Assembly (NCBI GenBank): GCA_039000515.1
Contig: JBCFYV010000012.1
Span: forward strand, 4,407,007 to 4,471,006
DNA: 64,000 nucleotides
From: Timema cristinae
Taxonomy: Eukaryota > Arthropoda > Insecta > Phasmatodea > Timematidae
Reading direction: 5' to 3'
The translations under genes were made by a program, and so were the position numbers. Below, in pieces: positions 1 to 11,140 of this stretch (position 1 is its first letter; every line of letters starts with the position of its first letter). The notes beneath the pieces were generated by a model. It ran no database searches. It saw only the letters and a program-made list of their open reading frames with translations, and was not told where the DNA came from.

Positions 1-345
1 TGTTCTTTGGCAAAGCACAACTTTCCCATCAGGCTAGTCAGTTGTGTTATTGTGCGAGTGTCTAATAGTTACGGTAGATAAAACAAGGCTGTCACTTGTT
101 ATTTACTAGCCGCATCGTCAGCCATAATGTTATCATAAAAGAGGAAAAACAAATGTAAAATGTGGAACAAGATGGTGGTTTTTAAACAGGGATAGCTATA
201 TTATAATGTGATACTAATCGGTTGAAAGAATTGCTAGAAATTGATGTAGAAGATTATATATAAACTATTTGTTGCTTTCCTAGTCTCCGATTGGTGGTCC
301 ACTTACAGCAATAACAGTTGACAAATTCTTGTCGGGAGTTTCCTG
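1..345. other. No gene seen
   Basis: AT-rich sequence with no open frame or repeat I can name. It lies downstream of the minus-strand transposon fragments that begin at 346. Confidence 0.5.
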
Positions 346-552
346 TTAGACAAGTAACAGCAACTCATTGTAGTACCTGAGTGACGGTATGTACAAATCG
401 TCGGGTGAAGTTCCTGATACTTTTGAGTCATTCACTCTTTTAAATTCTTTCTGAAAAGTTGAACGCAAATCATAAATTTTTTCCACAATGCTTTCTCGAG
501 ATGCATTTGACTCTAGCACTTTCAGTTTCTCAATAAAGTTGTCATAAACCAC
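346..552 (-). pseudogene. MADF-like domain fragment (transposon-derived)
   Basis: A 68-codon minus-strand frame contains the pattern IVEKIYDLRSTFQKEF, then SGTSPDDLYIPSLRYY. This resembles the MADF/Myb-SANT-like DNA-binding fold: a helix with a basic stretch, an SG turn and an aromatic YIPxLxYY end. In insects this fold is common in transcription factors and in accessory proteins of DNA transposons. The frame has no convincing start or partner exon and lies beside hAT remains, so a transposon relic is more likely than a host gene. The domain reading is from memory of the family pattern; no database search was possible. Confidence 0.4.
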
Positions 553-999
553 TGCCTTTTCTTTGTTGCTGTAATGCTGATTTTAATATCCCAAAATTCA
601 GGTAAAGATCGGTAAGCTTCAATAAAAGCCAGGGTCATTTCCCTTTTGGAAGGTTGATTCTAGGGATGGACATCGAATATCGATGTTTTCAAAACTTCTA
701 TGTTCTATGTTTATTGGTCAATGATTTTCAACTATCGATGTTGACTTCGATGTTTGCTGATCAATGACATGTGTGCCTTGGATGTCGTTAAAAAGCAACG
801 AGGGTTGAAAATATTTAATTGATAACATCAATGAGAAAAATCATTACTTGTAAAACTACTAGTGGGTGAAGTAGGACAAACTTTGACAAATACAAGAAAC
901 TGTTTGGAAAGAAAGATGGTTTCAAAATGAATGTTTTTACAAACAGTGGATGACGGATTTTGGTAGTGGCGTGCTGTGAGTTTTCTCAAACAGGACTAG
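553..999. other. No gene seen; ATCGATGTT-rich patch
   Basis: No coding frame. Around 670-780 the words ATCGATGTT and TTCGATGTT recur in both orientations, which may be the decayed end of the surrounding transposon. No clear terminal repeat could be paired. Confidence 0.35.
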
Positions 1000-2340
1000 T
1001 TTCGAAGACACTTTCATTATGGGGCTAAAGAGAAATACTCTCCATATAATATACAATATGTGGCAATTACATTTTTACAGGTCATAGGCTACGCAATTTA
1101 GCTCACTTCAACCGATTAACAATATTTAGACATGAAATAAACAAATAAATACACAAATACGTATATAAACTAAACAAAAACATTAATAAAAATAAACAAG
1201 TAAATAAAATCTTAATTGTGGAATCTTGACTATAAGTATGTATTAGTTCGAGCCTTTTGTCACCTTTCCGAATGAATTTGTCGACAACAGCGTCATAAAA
1301 TGATTTTTGACTCTGAAGTTCATCTAGCAAGCATTTTCAACTGACAACGGAACGTGTTGAGGGCCTATTATCACACTGGGTGTCACACACAGTCGTCTTA
1401 ATACGTTTCAAACAACAGTGAATATGCTTACTGGTCTTGTTGATACCAAACAACATCATTTATATGTTTCTTGGAACGCTTCTTCTGTTCAGTCTGTTTC
1501 CTCCAGGAACTTCATAATGTCAGTCACAGTCTTGTCTGAAAAGTCTGATAGTCTGTAAACTAATTCACTCCAAAAACTGCCAACATTGAAAAGACTACCA
1601 TAGTTTGACTTAAGTGACAAAAATAAACGGTCAGGAAATAGAGATTAGAAGCTCTGAAACTTTTTTGAATCTAGCAGCTCAATAAATTACAACTCATTAA
1701 GATCTTAAACCTCAGCTCCATTTGCCCAACAATGTTGTAAATAATTTCATTATAAAGACGCACGTATTTATTTCTGGGATTCAATGAGCCATCTTCTCTA
1801 CGTCTACTTAAGAGCTTCAACATTGTCTTCATCTTCTAATTTTCTATACGTCTCTTCAAAGTTGTTTCTAGCATCTTTGAGGTGAGAAATCGTCTCTTTT
1901 AATTTATCGATGCAGTATTTTACATCGAAAGTTTTGGTTTGAAGAATTTTTAATAGTGTGTTGATGAAAGAAAAAAAATGTTGCTGAAAACCTTCAGTAG
2001 AAAGGTGAAACTGATAATTCTCAATAATGACAACTTATACTCTTTAGCAGTCACGAAAGCATCAGTATCCCAACTAACTGGATTTTCAGCCATATTCTCA
2101 AAAAACTGTATGAGTTCTGTTTTATTTTCATTACCGTGTTCACAATTCTGGAAATGTAATTCCACTTTGTACTGGCGACTGTTGGAAACCACTTATATAC
2201 CTCAGATTGATTAAGAGCGTTAATTCATTTCGATTAATGTTAAAATAAATTTGGGTTGCCACGCAATGTCTTAAAAATATCTTGCATTCTGTTAAATGAT
2301 TCACAAACTGAGAAAGAATGAGATTAAGTTTTTGAGAATT
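1000..2340 (-). pseudogene. hAT transposase relic, C-terminal half (ZMYM1-like)
   Basis: This is the downstream half of the minus-strand hAT transposase whose upstream half lies at 4746-5325. Around 2310 the frame reads SQKLNLILSQFVNHLTECK, which fits the catalytic-core segment of ZMYM1-like hAT transposases where a His-Lys-Leu-Asn-Leu stretch follows the DGA region. Further fragments can be followed in shifting frames to about 1000, including an ELRFK-like segment near 1700. Several stops and frame shifts are present, so it cannot make a functional protein. The 2.25 kb separating the halves is a Gypsy relic between direct repeats. Confidence 0.6.
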
Positions 2341-2493
2341 AGAGAAAGAATTACACATGATGGTAATATATATAATATGCCATTAGAAATGCTTCAGCCT
2401 AGCACCGTCATTACATGGTCGAGAGTCCCAGAAACGGAAATGAAAAGAAATAAAGCAAATACTAACTAAACTCACAGCTTACTGGCTGACTAT
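2341..2493. repeat. Direct repeat, left copy (probable short LTR)
   Basis: About 150 bp here match 4590-4745 with a few substitutions and one short A-run difference. Both start AGAGAAAGAATTACACATGA and end near CTGGCTGACTA. They bracket a Gypsy gag/integrase relic, so they are most simply read as its LTRs. A clean target duplication outside them was not found. Confidence 0.6.
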
Positions 2494-2665
2494 ATAACAC
2501 TCTCCCACGCATAATTAACTTATCATTGATTGCCGGCGCTGGCATATAGAGTACAAGAGTAACAACAAGTCCTTGTTATAATTTATAGTCTTGATTTCAA
2601 TCAAGTACAGTGAGCGAGAAAAGAACGCAAAGTTCTGACTAACGTGAAACATAGACAAAGTCCGG

Positions 2666-3651
2666 TCATTGGGGTTTAATGACCTGACGTCCAAAGCGAG
2701 TTGTTACTGGGGTGGCCCTGGGCGATGAGTTTGACGAGGCTGCTAGGGGGGCAGACACTCTCGGAGACGCTGCAGCAGGTCTCACAGGGGTGTGAGCCAA
2801 AGCCATCACGCAGGGAGCCTGACGAAGGGCCTCCGGAGTGGTATCCATGGAGGGCTCCGGAGCTGGAGATGTGACTATATACTGAATTTCACCTGGAACC
2901 ACCTTGAGTTTGCGATGAGTGACAGAGCGCACCCTGGAGAGAAATGTGTGACCTTGGAAGATTGTGAAGCAGTAAATTTTGCCTGAGCTTCCTTCACACT
3001 TTTCTTGAAAACCATGGACGGGTGGAGAAGTGAAAGCGTTATGCGGGGATTTTGGCCCCAAAATACTTTATCTGGTGTCACCTTAGTTAAGGTGTAAGGC
3101 GTGTTGCGATATGCTAAAATAAAGGCGTCTACTTTATGCTGAAGGGTTCTGGATTTAGTAGAAACATCAAATAACTATTTCATGAGAGCTGTCTTGGGGG
3201 TCTTAACTACAATCTCCGCCAAACTGTTAAATTGGGGATGGTAAACAGGAAAAGGGAAATGTACAATTCCATTGTTAGACAAAAAACTAGTGAATGCAGC
3301 TGATGAGAATGGTGGATCGTTGTCAGGAACAACCTCCTTGGGCAGCCCCCTGGCTGCAAACATTGAGCGCAGAAATTCACAAATGTGATCTGCCGAGGTG
3401 CCTTCGTGCATGATGCAGACCTCAGGCCATTTAGAATGACCATTTACAGTAATGAGTAGAGTCTTACCTTCAAAATCAGCAAAATCAACATAAATCCTTT
3501 TCCACCTTCTAGTAGGCCAAGACCAAGGAATCAGAAGCTCGTGAGGAGCAATTGACTGTAGTGATTGGCAAACACCGCACCTGTTTACCCTAGCTTCCAA
3601 TTCGACATCGAGACCTGGCCACCACACAAAGCTACGTGCTAGGTTCTTCAT
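2666..3651 (-). pseudogene. Gypsy integrase and C-terminal pol relic
   Basis: The frame at 3651-3175 carries CGVCQSLQSIAPHELLIPW, the last two cysteines of an HHCC zinc-binding domain with the conserved P-W spacer. The integrase core follows with candidate catalytic residues in YVDFADF, VPDNDPPF and SLAEIVVKT, so all three acidic positions remain. Segments such as TPDKVFWG at 3081-2875 continue the post-core region in other frames, ending near 2666. Frame changes around 3170 and 2990 disable it. Gypsy integrase inserts the cDNA copy into host DNA. Confidence 0.75.
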
Positions 3652-3920
3652 ATAACTAGAACCAGGATGAAGCTCAAGAAGGAGCTACAGGACTTCGGGA
3701 CGAAGATCTGACGGGACGATGACCTTAAATAACCCCAATAAACAATCAGATTCTGCCGACAATCACAGGGTTCACCGACGAAAAGGATGAAGTCCTTCAT
3801 CGGGCACCTCATCAAGCCAACCATTGAGGACATATGTAAGCACTCGACTAAATATGGGATCCTTCCTGGACTCGGTGGCCACCTGGACCGCACTGAGAGG
3901 TCACAGGGACACCAAAGAAA

Positions 3921-4289
3921 TCATGTAGATATCAGACTCCAGCTCAGTCTTAACGGGGAGAAGGTTTCGCCAAAGAAAATCAGAACGAGGAAACAGTTCA
4001 GATTTTCGAAATGTGATCTTATACTGGAAGGCTGACAACAGGATGTCCCAACGTTGTAAGCGAAGAGGGCGTCACCCAGGAATGTTCCGAAGCTACAAGT
4101 GGCGGCAAGATGACGTAAAGATAGGCTGAAGGCCATGCAGGACTCTTCCACACGCTGTTTGCGACAACTAAAGGCAGAACGCTCTTCGTACATTGATCTT
4201 GTGGGAACGTAGTGAGTTTCGAGGAGAGTCTTTATTTGGGCGAAAGTCTTGGTCCCCGGCGCGACCAGCAAGCAGAGATCTGTTAACAC
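3921..4289 (-). pseudogene. Gypsy gag-like fragment
   Basis: A 122-codon frame contains FAQIKTLLETHYVPTRSMYE, ERSAFSCRKQRVEESCMAFS and LRHLAATCSFG. The spacing of L-x-x-HY-x-P, ER-x-x-F and the E-S-x-x-x-F...L-x-x-L-A-x-x-C-x-FG signature is that of Gypsy gag capsid domains. No zinc knuckle follows; the sequence runs straight into the deletion before the integrase fragment. The match is from memory of the family pattern. Confidence 0.6.
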
Positions 4290-4589
4290 CTGGTAGACGA
4301 CTGGGCCAGTGCATCTCAGGAGCCAAGCAACTCTTACGTCGGCTGAAATTGTTTCAGTGGTGTAGAAATGTTAAAACCTGTAAAAATATGACTTGATGTC
4401 CTCCAGATGAGAGTAAAAAGTGGAAAACTTAGGCATGTTGAAACTTTTGGAGTACGAAAATTGCACACAAGAGAGCGACACATGATATTACACACAAAAT
4501 AACCTCAGGCCTCTTGAAATAATAATAAAAAAGTCACTCGTCGCTAGTTGTAACCTTACTATAGTTTTGGACTGAGTAAGTTATTCGTA

Positions 4590-4745
4590 AGAGAAAGAAT
4601 TACACATGATGGTAATATATATAATATGCGATTAGAACATGTTTCAGCATAGCACCGCCATTACATGGTTGAGAGTCCCGGAAACGGAAATGAAAAAAAA
4701 AAGAGAGCAAAGAATAATAAAACTCACAACCTTCTGGCTGACTAC
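4590..4745. repeat. Direct repeat, right copy (probable short LTR)
   Basis: Partner of 2341-2493. With the element on the minus strand this would be the 5' LTR. Right of it the sequence returns at once to hAT transposase coding sequence. Confidence 0.6.
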
Positions 4746-5325
4746 ATATCATGGATGAAGAGTGCACCTGGGTACCTCTTTTTCACAAGCGTTTGTATAG
4801 CATTTAAACGTCCAGAAAATGCAGCGGCTCCACAATACGCTTGGGCTACAATTTTTGCTCACAATTAAAACGAGGAAGGCTTCAAAAAACATGCTCACTT
4901 AAAACAATGACAGTGCGATCACTGCTGATATCTGAAAAAACAATAAATCTTTCATAAATGTTACCATCTTTCACATATCGAGGGACTGCCGGAAGTTGAG
5001 AGAGCTTTGCAATGTCCGTAGTTTCGTCCAACATTATTGCTATAAAAATGCGGCATTTATTTTTGACTTAATCTTATCCAAAATTACATCACCCGCACAT
5101 TCAATTATGTCATTTTGAATATTTTTTTTTAGGTTTCTTTAAATACCCCCTATTTTGGAAATGAAAATCCAAATTACTATCGTATTTAAAAAGTAACTGC
5201 ATTAGTTCAATGTAGTTTCCGCGTTTAAGGGAATCTTCCCGTTCGTCGTGACCTCTGAATGGTAACTTTTGTTTGTCCAAAAAACAGCACACATCAATTA
5301 ATCCTTTCACTAGTTCAAGGTTTGA
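4746..5325 (-). pseudogene. hAT transposase relic, N-terminal half (ZMYM1-like)
   Basis: On the minus strand, 5310-5160 reads FLDKQKLPFRGHDERED and then RGNYIELMQLLFKYD, the N-terminal signature of ZMYM1-like hAT transposases. Near 5035-4985 the motif LDETTDIAKLSQLPAV carries the first catalytic aspartate. Near 4865-4790 AKIVAQAYCGAAAFSGRL corresponds to the second catalytic region, where DGA or DGAA is usual and here reads YCGAAAFSG. Several frames are needed and stops occur, so it is dead. It is continuous with 1000-2340 once the intervening Gypsy insertion is ignored. Confidence 0.75.
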
Positions 5326-5419
5326 TCAAATCTCTGCATTAAGTTTTAAAACGTCTAGCCTTTTTTGCTCACTCAGTTGAAAATCTATTCTGTTTTTCCC
5401 GAAAATTTTATATTTAGCT

Positions 5420-5707
5420 AGGTGACCTGGTGGTCTAGGGGTAAGGTGTCGGACTTCTGTGCCAGGGGTCCGGGGTTCAATCCTCGGTCCCGGCACAAAT
5501 TTATCTGATAACCAAACCCTTCCTTCACCTCTGACAAGACATCTTGTGAATGTGGGGAATGCCAGGCCTCCACCGTGGTTCGGATTCCACGTTAAACTGT
5601 AGGTCCTCCATTTCATCTCACAATCATCCTACCATTACACATTAGCGTAAGTGCGTATAACCCGAACGGGTAGTAAGACGCGGTGCTAATAATAATAATA
5701 ATAATAA
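5420..5707 (+). mobile_element. tRNA-headed SINE, full-length copy with 13-bp target duplication
   Basis: The head (5420-5500) has an RNA polymerase III A box in TGGTCTAGGGGTAAGG and a B box in GGTTCAATCC, as in a tRNA. A unique body follows, containing GAATGCCAGGCCTCCACCGT, then a conserved tail CGAACGGGTAGTAAGACGCG and (AAT)n. It is flanked by a perfect 13-bp duplication TTTATATTTAGCT at 5407-5419 and 5708-5720, which shows insertion by LINE-type retroposition. Other copies or pieces lie at 23342, 24690, 54363, 56655, 59337, 59670 and, reversed, 60884. Confidence 0.85.
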
Positions 5708-5873
5708 TTTATATTTAGCTCTTTTTTTTATAGGTATGATTGAGTCTTTTCATGGCGCATTTTGGCTTTGGAAAAATTACTAATATCAAAAAGGCCGTTA
5801 TTATTCCACGCCCCCTAATTTGTTTCGAACAACACACAAGGCCAACAATACAGCTTCTTCTTGATTTGATATT

Positions 5874-5928
5874 ATTATACTTCTTCAAAACGGTTAACTG
5901 CATGTTAACCGTTTTGAAGAAGTATAAT
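5874..5928. repeat. Perfect 25-bp inverted repeat with 5-base loop
   Basis: Arms at 5874-5898 and 5904-5928 are exact reverse complements, separated by TGCAT. A transcript would form a near-perfect hairpin. No tandem or terminal copies were seen nearby. Confidence 0.9.
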
Positions 5929-6489
5929 ATTATGTTTTTAAATGACGTGTATATTCTCTCATTTTTGTTTTAGCAGAAATGTTTGAAGTCGGCCTACCTT
6001 TCATTATTATTTGCTGCTTTTATTCAAAAGTGAGGGTTCCAAACGAAATTGCGAATAATCGGTCGAGAACACAGCATTGCGAAAGGTGATCGGCATTGCT
6101 ACTGTCACTTATCGTCTACCCGACGTAAATAAATTAGACGTAATATTTAAATAAAGATAAAGAAGTGTTGTACATAAATAATATTTAATTTGTTCCTTTT
6201 ATCGGACAATATTCCTTTGACGAAGTTCAGAGTATTTGAGTCATTGTTCTTTTAACACCTAAACACAAAACGTAATAATTTAATTATGTAAAATATCTTG
6301 CTGGAGTAGTAATCTTTCTACCCTTTCTGCTCCGTTTGTCCAGATAAGTATCGTTTGAAGTTTTTTGAATTCTCTCTTCTAAAGACGTATCTGTTAGTAC
6401 ATTCGACTAGCTAGAGTCCGTACCTTTAGGCTTTGATTTTGATTCTGTTGCCTCGAGACTATACAGTCGTTGAATAGGCCTCATGACAG
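5929..6489. other. No gene seen
   Basis: AT-rich sequence between the palindrome and the BEL/Pao relic. It may include the decayed 3' end of that retroelement, but no LTR was identified. Confidence 0.4.
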
Positions 6490-7625
6490 TGCCAGTACTT
6501 GTTCTCAGTCAATCCAGTCGATGAATTTCATCACGTCCAGCATACAACTCTTCTACTACAAATAAGGGCCAGTCCAGCCGTTTGAGGTTGTCACTCCCGA
6601 TGAAAACCACTTCACCAACCATTAAAGGATATTCCTTCTTACTCTTTGAGTTTTCAGCTTGCTGACCCAGATATTCAATGCAGAACCGCTTCCTAAGAAT
6701 TTCACGCAGTTTTTGCCCCTGGCCTCGTATTCCGATCAGTTGTCCCCAATTGGTCACAACCAGGCACTCCTACTTCTTTGAGGTCCTGGAGGAATAAGGC
6801 TGGTGTCAATGGAGTCAGGCTGTCATGATCATCTGATACATAGGTCAAAGGTCGTGAATTCATTATATCCTCACAGTCACATAGAACAGGTTGTCCATTC
6901 CTCAAAAGTCAGCTGGGCTCTTCCAAGTATGCCCAAAAGCAAGGGTTTCACCATACCAATAAAGCACTCCCACCAACCACCCCATCATGGAGCAGCAGGA
7001 TGATTGACTTTCCAAACAATTCGTTGTGCTGAGCCTGAAAGAATTAATTTTTTCCCAGTCCAATTGTGAAAAAGCATTAGCTCTACCTACAAAGTTAGTC
7101 CCGTTATCACTGTACATGATAGACGGTCTTCCACGTCGAGCCACGAATCTCCTTAGTGCTTGTATGAAGGCATCCGAAGACAATGCAGATACTATTTCCA
7201 GGTGGACATCACGATATACTGCACTCGTAAAAAGTCATGTCCAGGCTTTTCTTTTATCTCGTAGGTAAAGTAGACCCACCAGATCCACTCCTGTGACTTC
7301 AAACACTACAGTGTCACGCACTCTGTCTTCAGGTAATGGTGGCACAGACCGATAAACATGTGAGCCTGCAAATCGCTTGCACACAGTGCATTTCATAACA
7401 ACAGAACGAATGGTTCTCCTACCCTTTACAATCCAGAACCTCTCTCTAAGTAAGCTCAAAAGACCCTGCACTCCCACATGGTTTGACTTGACATGTGTCT
7501 CATGAATCAATCTGGTGACCACTGGATGATCAGAAGGCAATAAGGCTGGATATCTGAAATCGGGCACATCCTTACGTTCCGATATTCGTGTTTTCAGACG
7601 TAGAACATCGTTGGCGTCCACAAAT
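6490..7625 (-). pseudogene. BEL/Pao retrotransposon pol, integrase end
   Basis: From 7621 downward the minus strand encodes an HHCC zinc domain (HPVVTRLIHETHVKSNHVG, then CTVCKRF). The integrase core piece VARRGRPSIMYSDNGTNFVG at 7183-6902 has the second catalytic Asp in SDNGTNF. The piece at 6905-6702 contains IMNSRPLTYVSDD and LTPALFL, and the C-terminal piece at 6757-6509 resembles DUF5641, with VVFIGSDNLKRLDWPL. This order is diagnostic of BEL/Pao pol. Each piece is in a different frame, and gag, protease and reverse transcriptase are absent, so this is a 5'-truncated relic. No LTR was found on either side. Confidence 0.8.
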
Positions 7626-9236
7626 AAATTCAGTTACTTGACATTACAATATTCAATTTAAAATAAATTAATATACAAAACATTATTAGAGGCATAGACA
7701 TATAACAAGCTATGTTTTGAAACAATAACTAACAAGTTCATCTATTGAAACAATCTGACAGCTACATCCCACTGAACTACCTTCACTAACCCTGCTACTT
7801 GTCTCAGGTCCCTTCCCCAAGCTTTGTTGTGAGGGAACAATTTCCAAATCCGAGTCCCATTAAATATTTTACTCTTTCAAACACTGTCAAACACTGTCAA
7901 ACTAAATTGACAATCGAACCCTTTAACACATCACAAGATCACTTTCATTAATGAGAACAATTACATAAGCTTAGTAACCACAACATTATCACTTATAAGA
8001 AGCAAACAAAAATTATATTTACTTGTGACAGAACGCCAAGTGTTAGCATATATCTTATTATAGAGACGGACTAGGCCGGCTTCAACTGGTCTTCTCCCCG
8101 GTAAGAGCTGATAAGACTCGAGCGCTTCCGATGTTAGTTGGGAGAGGGGAAGGGGACCACGCAAATATCATTGTGTATTGTGACAGCGCTTCTGATGTGA
8201 GTGTATTGTCACTATAGGTGGGGGTCGGAGAGGGGGAGGTGGGGATCTCACAAATAGCAAGCATATCGTTGAGTATTGTGACGCAAATTGAGACTCAGAT
8301 ATATGTTATTTTATGCTTTTATTTCCTGTGGAAATTTAACTCAAAAGTGATAAACTAAAAATGTCTAGTGACTAGCATAGTCCTACTAGTCGATTGACGG
8401 CACGACACTTCATCTTGGTTATTATCGTTATTATTAAACGGACAATATCAAGAACTGGCTATTTTCAAAATGTTATTTTTTTTTAAACTCAATATAAATG
8501 TATTATTTTATGAACATGATTGTCTGAATTTGAATTGAAGTTTTTGATTTATTTAATATAAAAGTACTTAACTGCGTAGTTCTCTGTGCAAAAGAGCATC
8601 CATTTGCTCAGTTCTGAGGCCTGCGTTATTATCTGTACAAACTGCGCAGTTTACACAGTTTTTCCTTCAGGAATGACGTCACACTGTAAAATCAATCAGT
8701 TAAACAGATTGTACCAGATACTTCGATTATTACAAATTAGATTTTTATATTAGAAACGTATGTATATTGATATTTTACTCTCATAGCTGTAGTGGTTTTT
8801 TTAAACTATGATAATGCCTGTAACATTTCAATTTAGATTATTTTGCTATAAAATTATGTACAATAATATTCTACTATTATATTTGTAGCACTTTGTGGCT
8901 AAGAAAATGTTTGTAACATTATAATTAAAATTATTGAGTTATAAATTTAAGTAAAATGAGAATTTACTATCATATTTGATTGTTGTGTAAAGTCTCTGAT
9001 TGGCTGGCCATGTATACTTTAAGATACATACCCATAATTCATTTGTTTTTGAATAAAAATATAAATAATAATAATGTGTTTAAAAGCAACAAACAAGGAA
9101 AATATATTGGATACTAAGTTTTGTTGTTTGTGCCAAGATAAGGGTTAAATGACTTATATAAATGTATTAGACCTAGATTATAGAAACTCTACTATTTTAT
9201 TAACATAGAATCGGAAATATATGGGATGACTAGATA
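7626..9236. other. No gene seen
   Basis: AT-rich sequence. Short frames near 7961-8264 overlap one another with low-complexity Ser/Pro translations and look accidental. No paired terminal repeats were found. Confidence 0.45.
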
Positions 9237-9716
9237 GCTGTTGCCCGCGGCTTTGCTCGCGTGGAAGTTGATTATATACAAATACGAAAATATACATATG
9301 TATTTACAGATTAATTAAAAATATTACGTTACGTTGATGACCATAACTTGACCTCAGATCAAAAATAATGCAAGTCCGATACAAACTTTCACCCCCTTTT
9401 TCATCCCTTATTAAATAAAATTTCCAAAATTCCTGAAACACATATTTATTTGTTTTACGTCAATAACCGGAATACAAAATTTTGTTAATGTAACTTTCAA
9501 AATGACGGACTTTCATACATATTATCATACATATTATCATCCCCTATTTTGACCCCTTTGGGGTGGAATTTTCTAAAATCCTTTCTTAGTGGGTTCTTAC
9601 ATAACAAAATGAATATACAGTCCGAATTTCATGCTTGTAGCCTTGATAGTTTGCGCTCGGCGATGATGAATCAGTCAGTCAGTCAGTCAGGACATGTTAT
9701 TTTATAAGTATAGATT
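9237..9716 (+). repeat. Probable 5'-to-3' retroposon relic with GTCA tail repeats
   Basis: The stretch opens with TTGCCCGCGGCTTTGCTCGC and ends with four to five GTCA repeats followed by TTTTATAAGTATAGAT. In many arthropod genomes a CGCGGCTT(T/C)GCTCGCGT start and a short-repeat tail ending in ATATAGAT mark non-autonomous copies of LINE-type elements. No protein remains. The assignment rests on remembered end motifs. Confidence 0.4.
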
Positions 9717-10036
9717 AGTTCAAATGAGAGGTAGTATTTAGGCCACCGATAGTTCTAAACATCTTTAAGTGTCATATATATATTTTTTAAATCGTTGTTT
9801 ATAGAACAGGATGTTATGAGGTTGACTGGATAGAACTAGCTCAAGAAATAATTATGTAATGTATTTTTGTAAGTACAACAATGACCTACTGAACACCTAA
9901 GTCCTAGAGCAGTGGTTTTCAACCGGTTGTTCGTGATCTGTTATCCAGTGGTACGCATGAGTGTGTGAAGAGTATGGATACTGGGGAAGATCTTAGAAAC
10001 TCAATAGAAGTGCTAGGAGTAAGGATGGGGAGGCAA

Positions 10037-10423
<387 letters not shown>

Positions 10424-10509
10424 AGATACGTGCTAGTACGCTGACAGCTGGTGTGGCTGGAACAGCATTCCTGGACATCAAGGCCCAGGGCAGTTTCTAG
10501 GTCAGTACC

Positions 10510-11140
10510 TAAAAAGCTCTAAACCCCCCCCCCTCCCTCATCTTGAAGGATAGGATGATCCGGATTAAGCCGGATATCTGGGGAAGTGATAGTTAACTCC
10601 TCCCTCCTACCAGTATATACTGATATGACCAGCACCGGGGACTCGTGCCTACCTATCCAGGGTAGTGCCCGCAATGATTTACTTCCTCTCACAGAAGTGA
10701 CCTTACGCTCTCCACTCTTTCCCGTGTGTATGGGAATGGGATTACGCCCATTGCACGTGGGAAAATAATTCCCCACTACTCGTGCGTACGTGTGGAGATG
10801 CCCATGTTATAGCTAATACACTAGTAACTGTTCAGGTTAGAACCGGAGCTGTAAAAACGGCTCACCACATGACCAGTGAGACCCAGAACCCCCCGAGTCG
10901 AGGCCCGAAGACCTGGACCCCACCAATCTGTCAACGCCATCACTCGTTGGCGATTAAACTCATTACCACATAGAGTCCAACCCATTTCTGAGCCACTGCC
11001 ACGAGTAAGCTCATGACGTGGGCTTTCAGCCCAGCCCTGTGTACTACTTAAAACGGAAGTAGTCAAACGTGACATACCAGTTTGCAGGGCCACGCCCGAG
11101 CTCCTTTGGGTAGCCAATGCAAGCACCAGTCTCTCTGGCA
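10510..11140. other. GC-rich block upstream of a LINE relic
   Basis: This stretch is distinctly richer in G and C than its surroundings and contains no long frame. It runs directly into LINE-like coding remains at 11141, so it may be that element's 5' region. No domain was recognised. Confidence 0.35.

Larger units (their letters stand above)
2494..4589 (-). mobile_element. Internally deleted Ty3/Gypsy retrotransposon
   Basis: The interior between two ~150-bp direct repeats holds a gag-like fragment upstream and an integrase fragment downstream, both on the minus strand and in Gypsy order. Protease, reverse transcriptase and most of RNase H are missing between them (about 3700-3920), so this copy has lost its middle. 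It sits inside a hAT transposase gene, so it is younger than that hAT. The short direct repeats are unusually small for Gypsy LTRs, which leaves open that the element was trimmed further or that the repeats have another origin. Confidence 0.6.

Noticed and set aside
9909..9960. hAT-like left end CAGTGGTTTTCAACCGG
   Set aside because: No inverted partner end or 8-bp duplication was found downstream, and the TAC repeat obscures the region.
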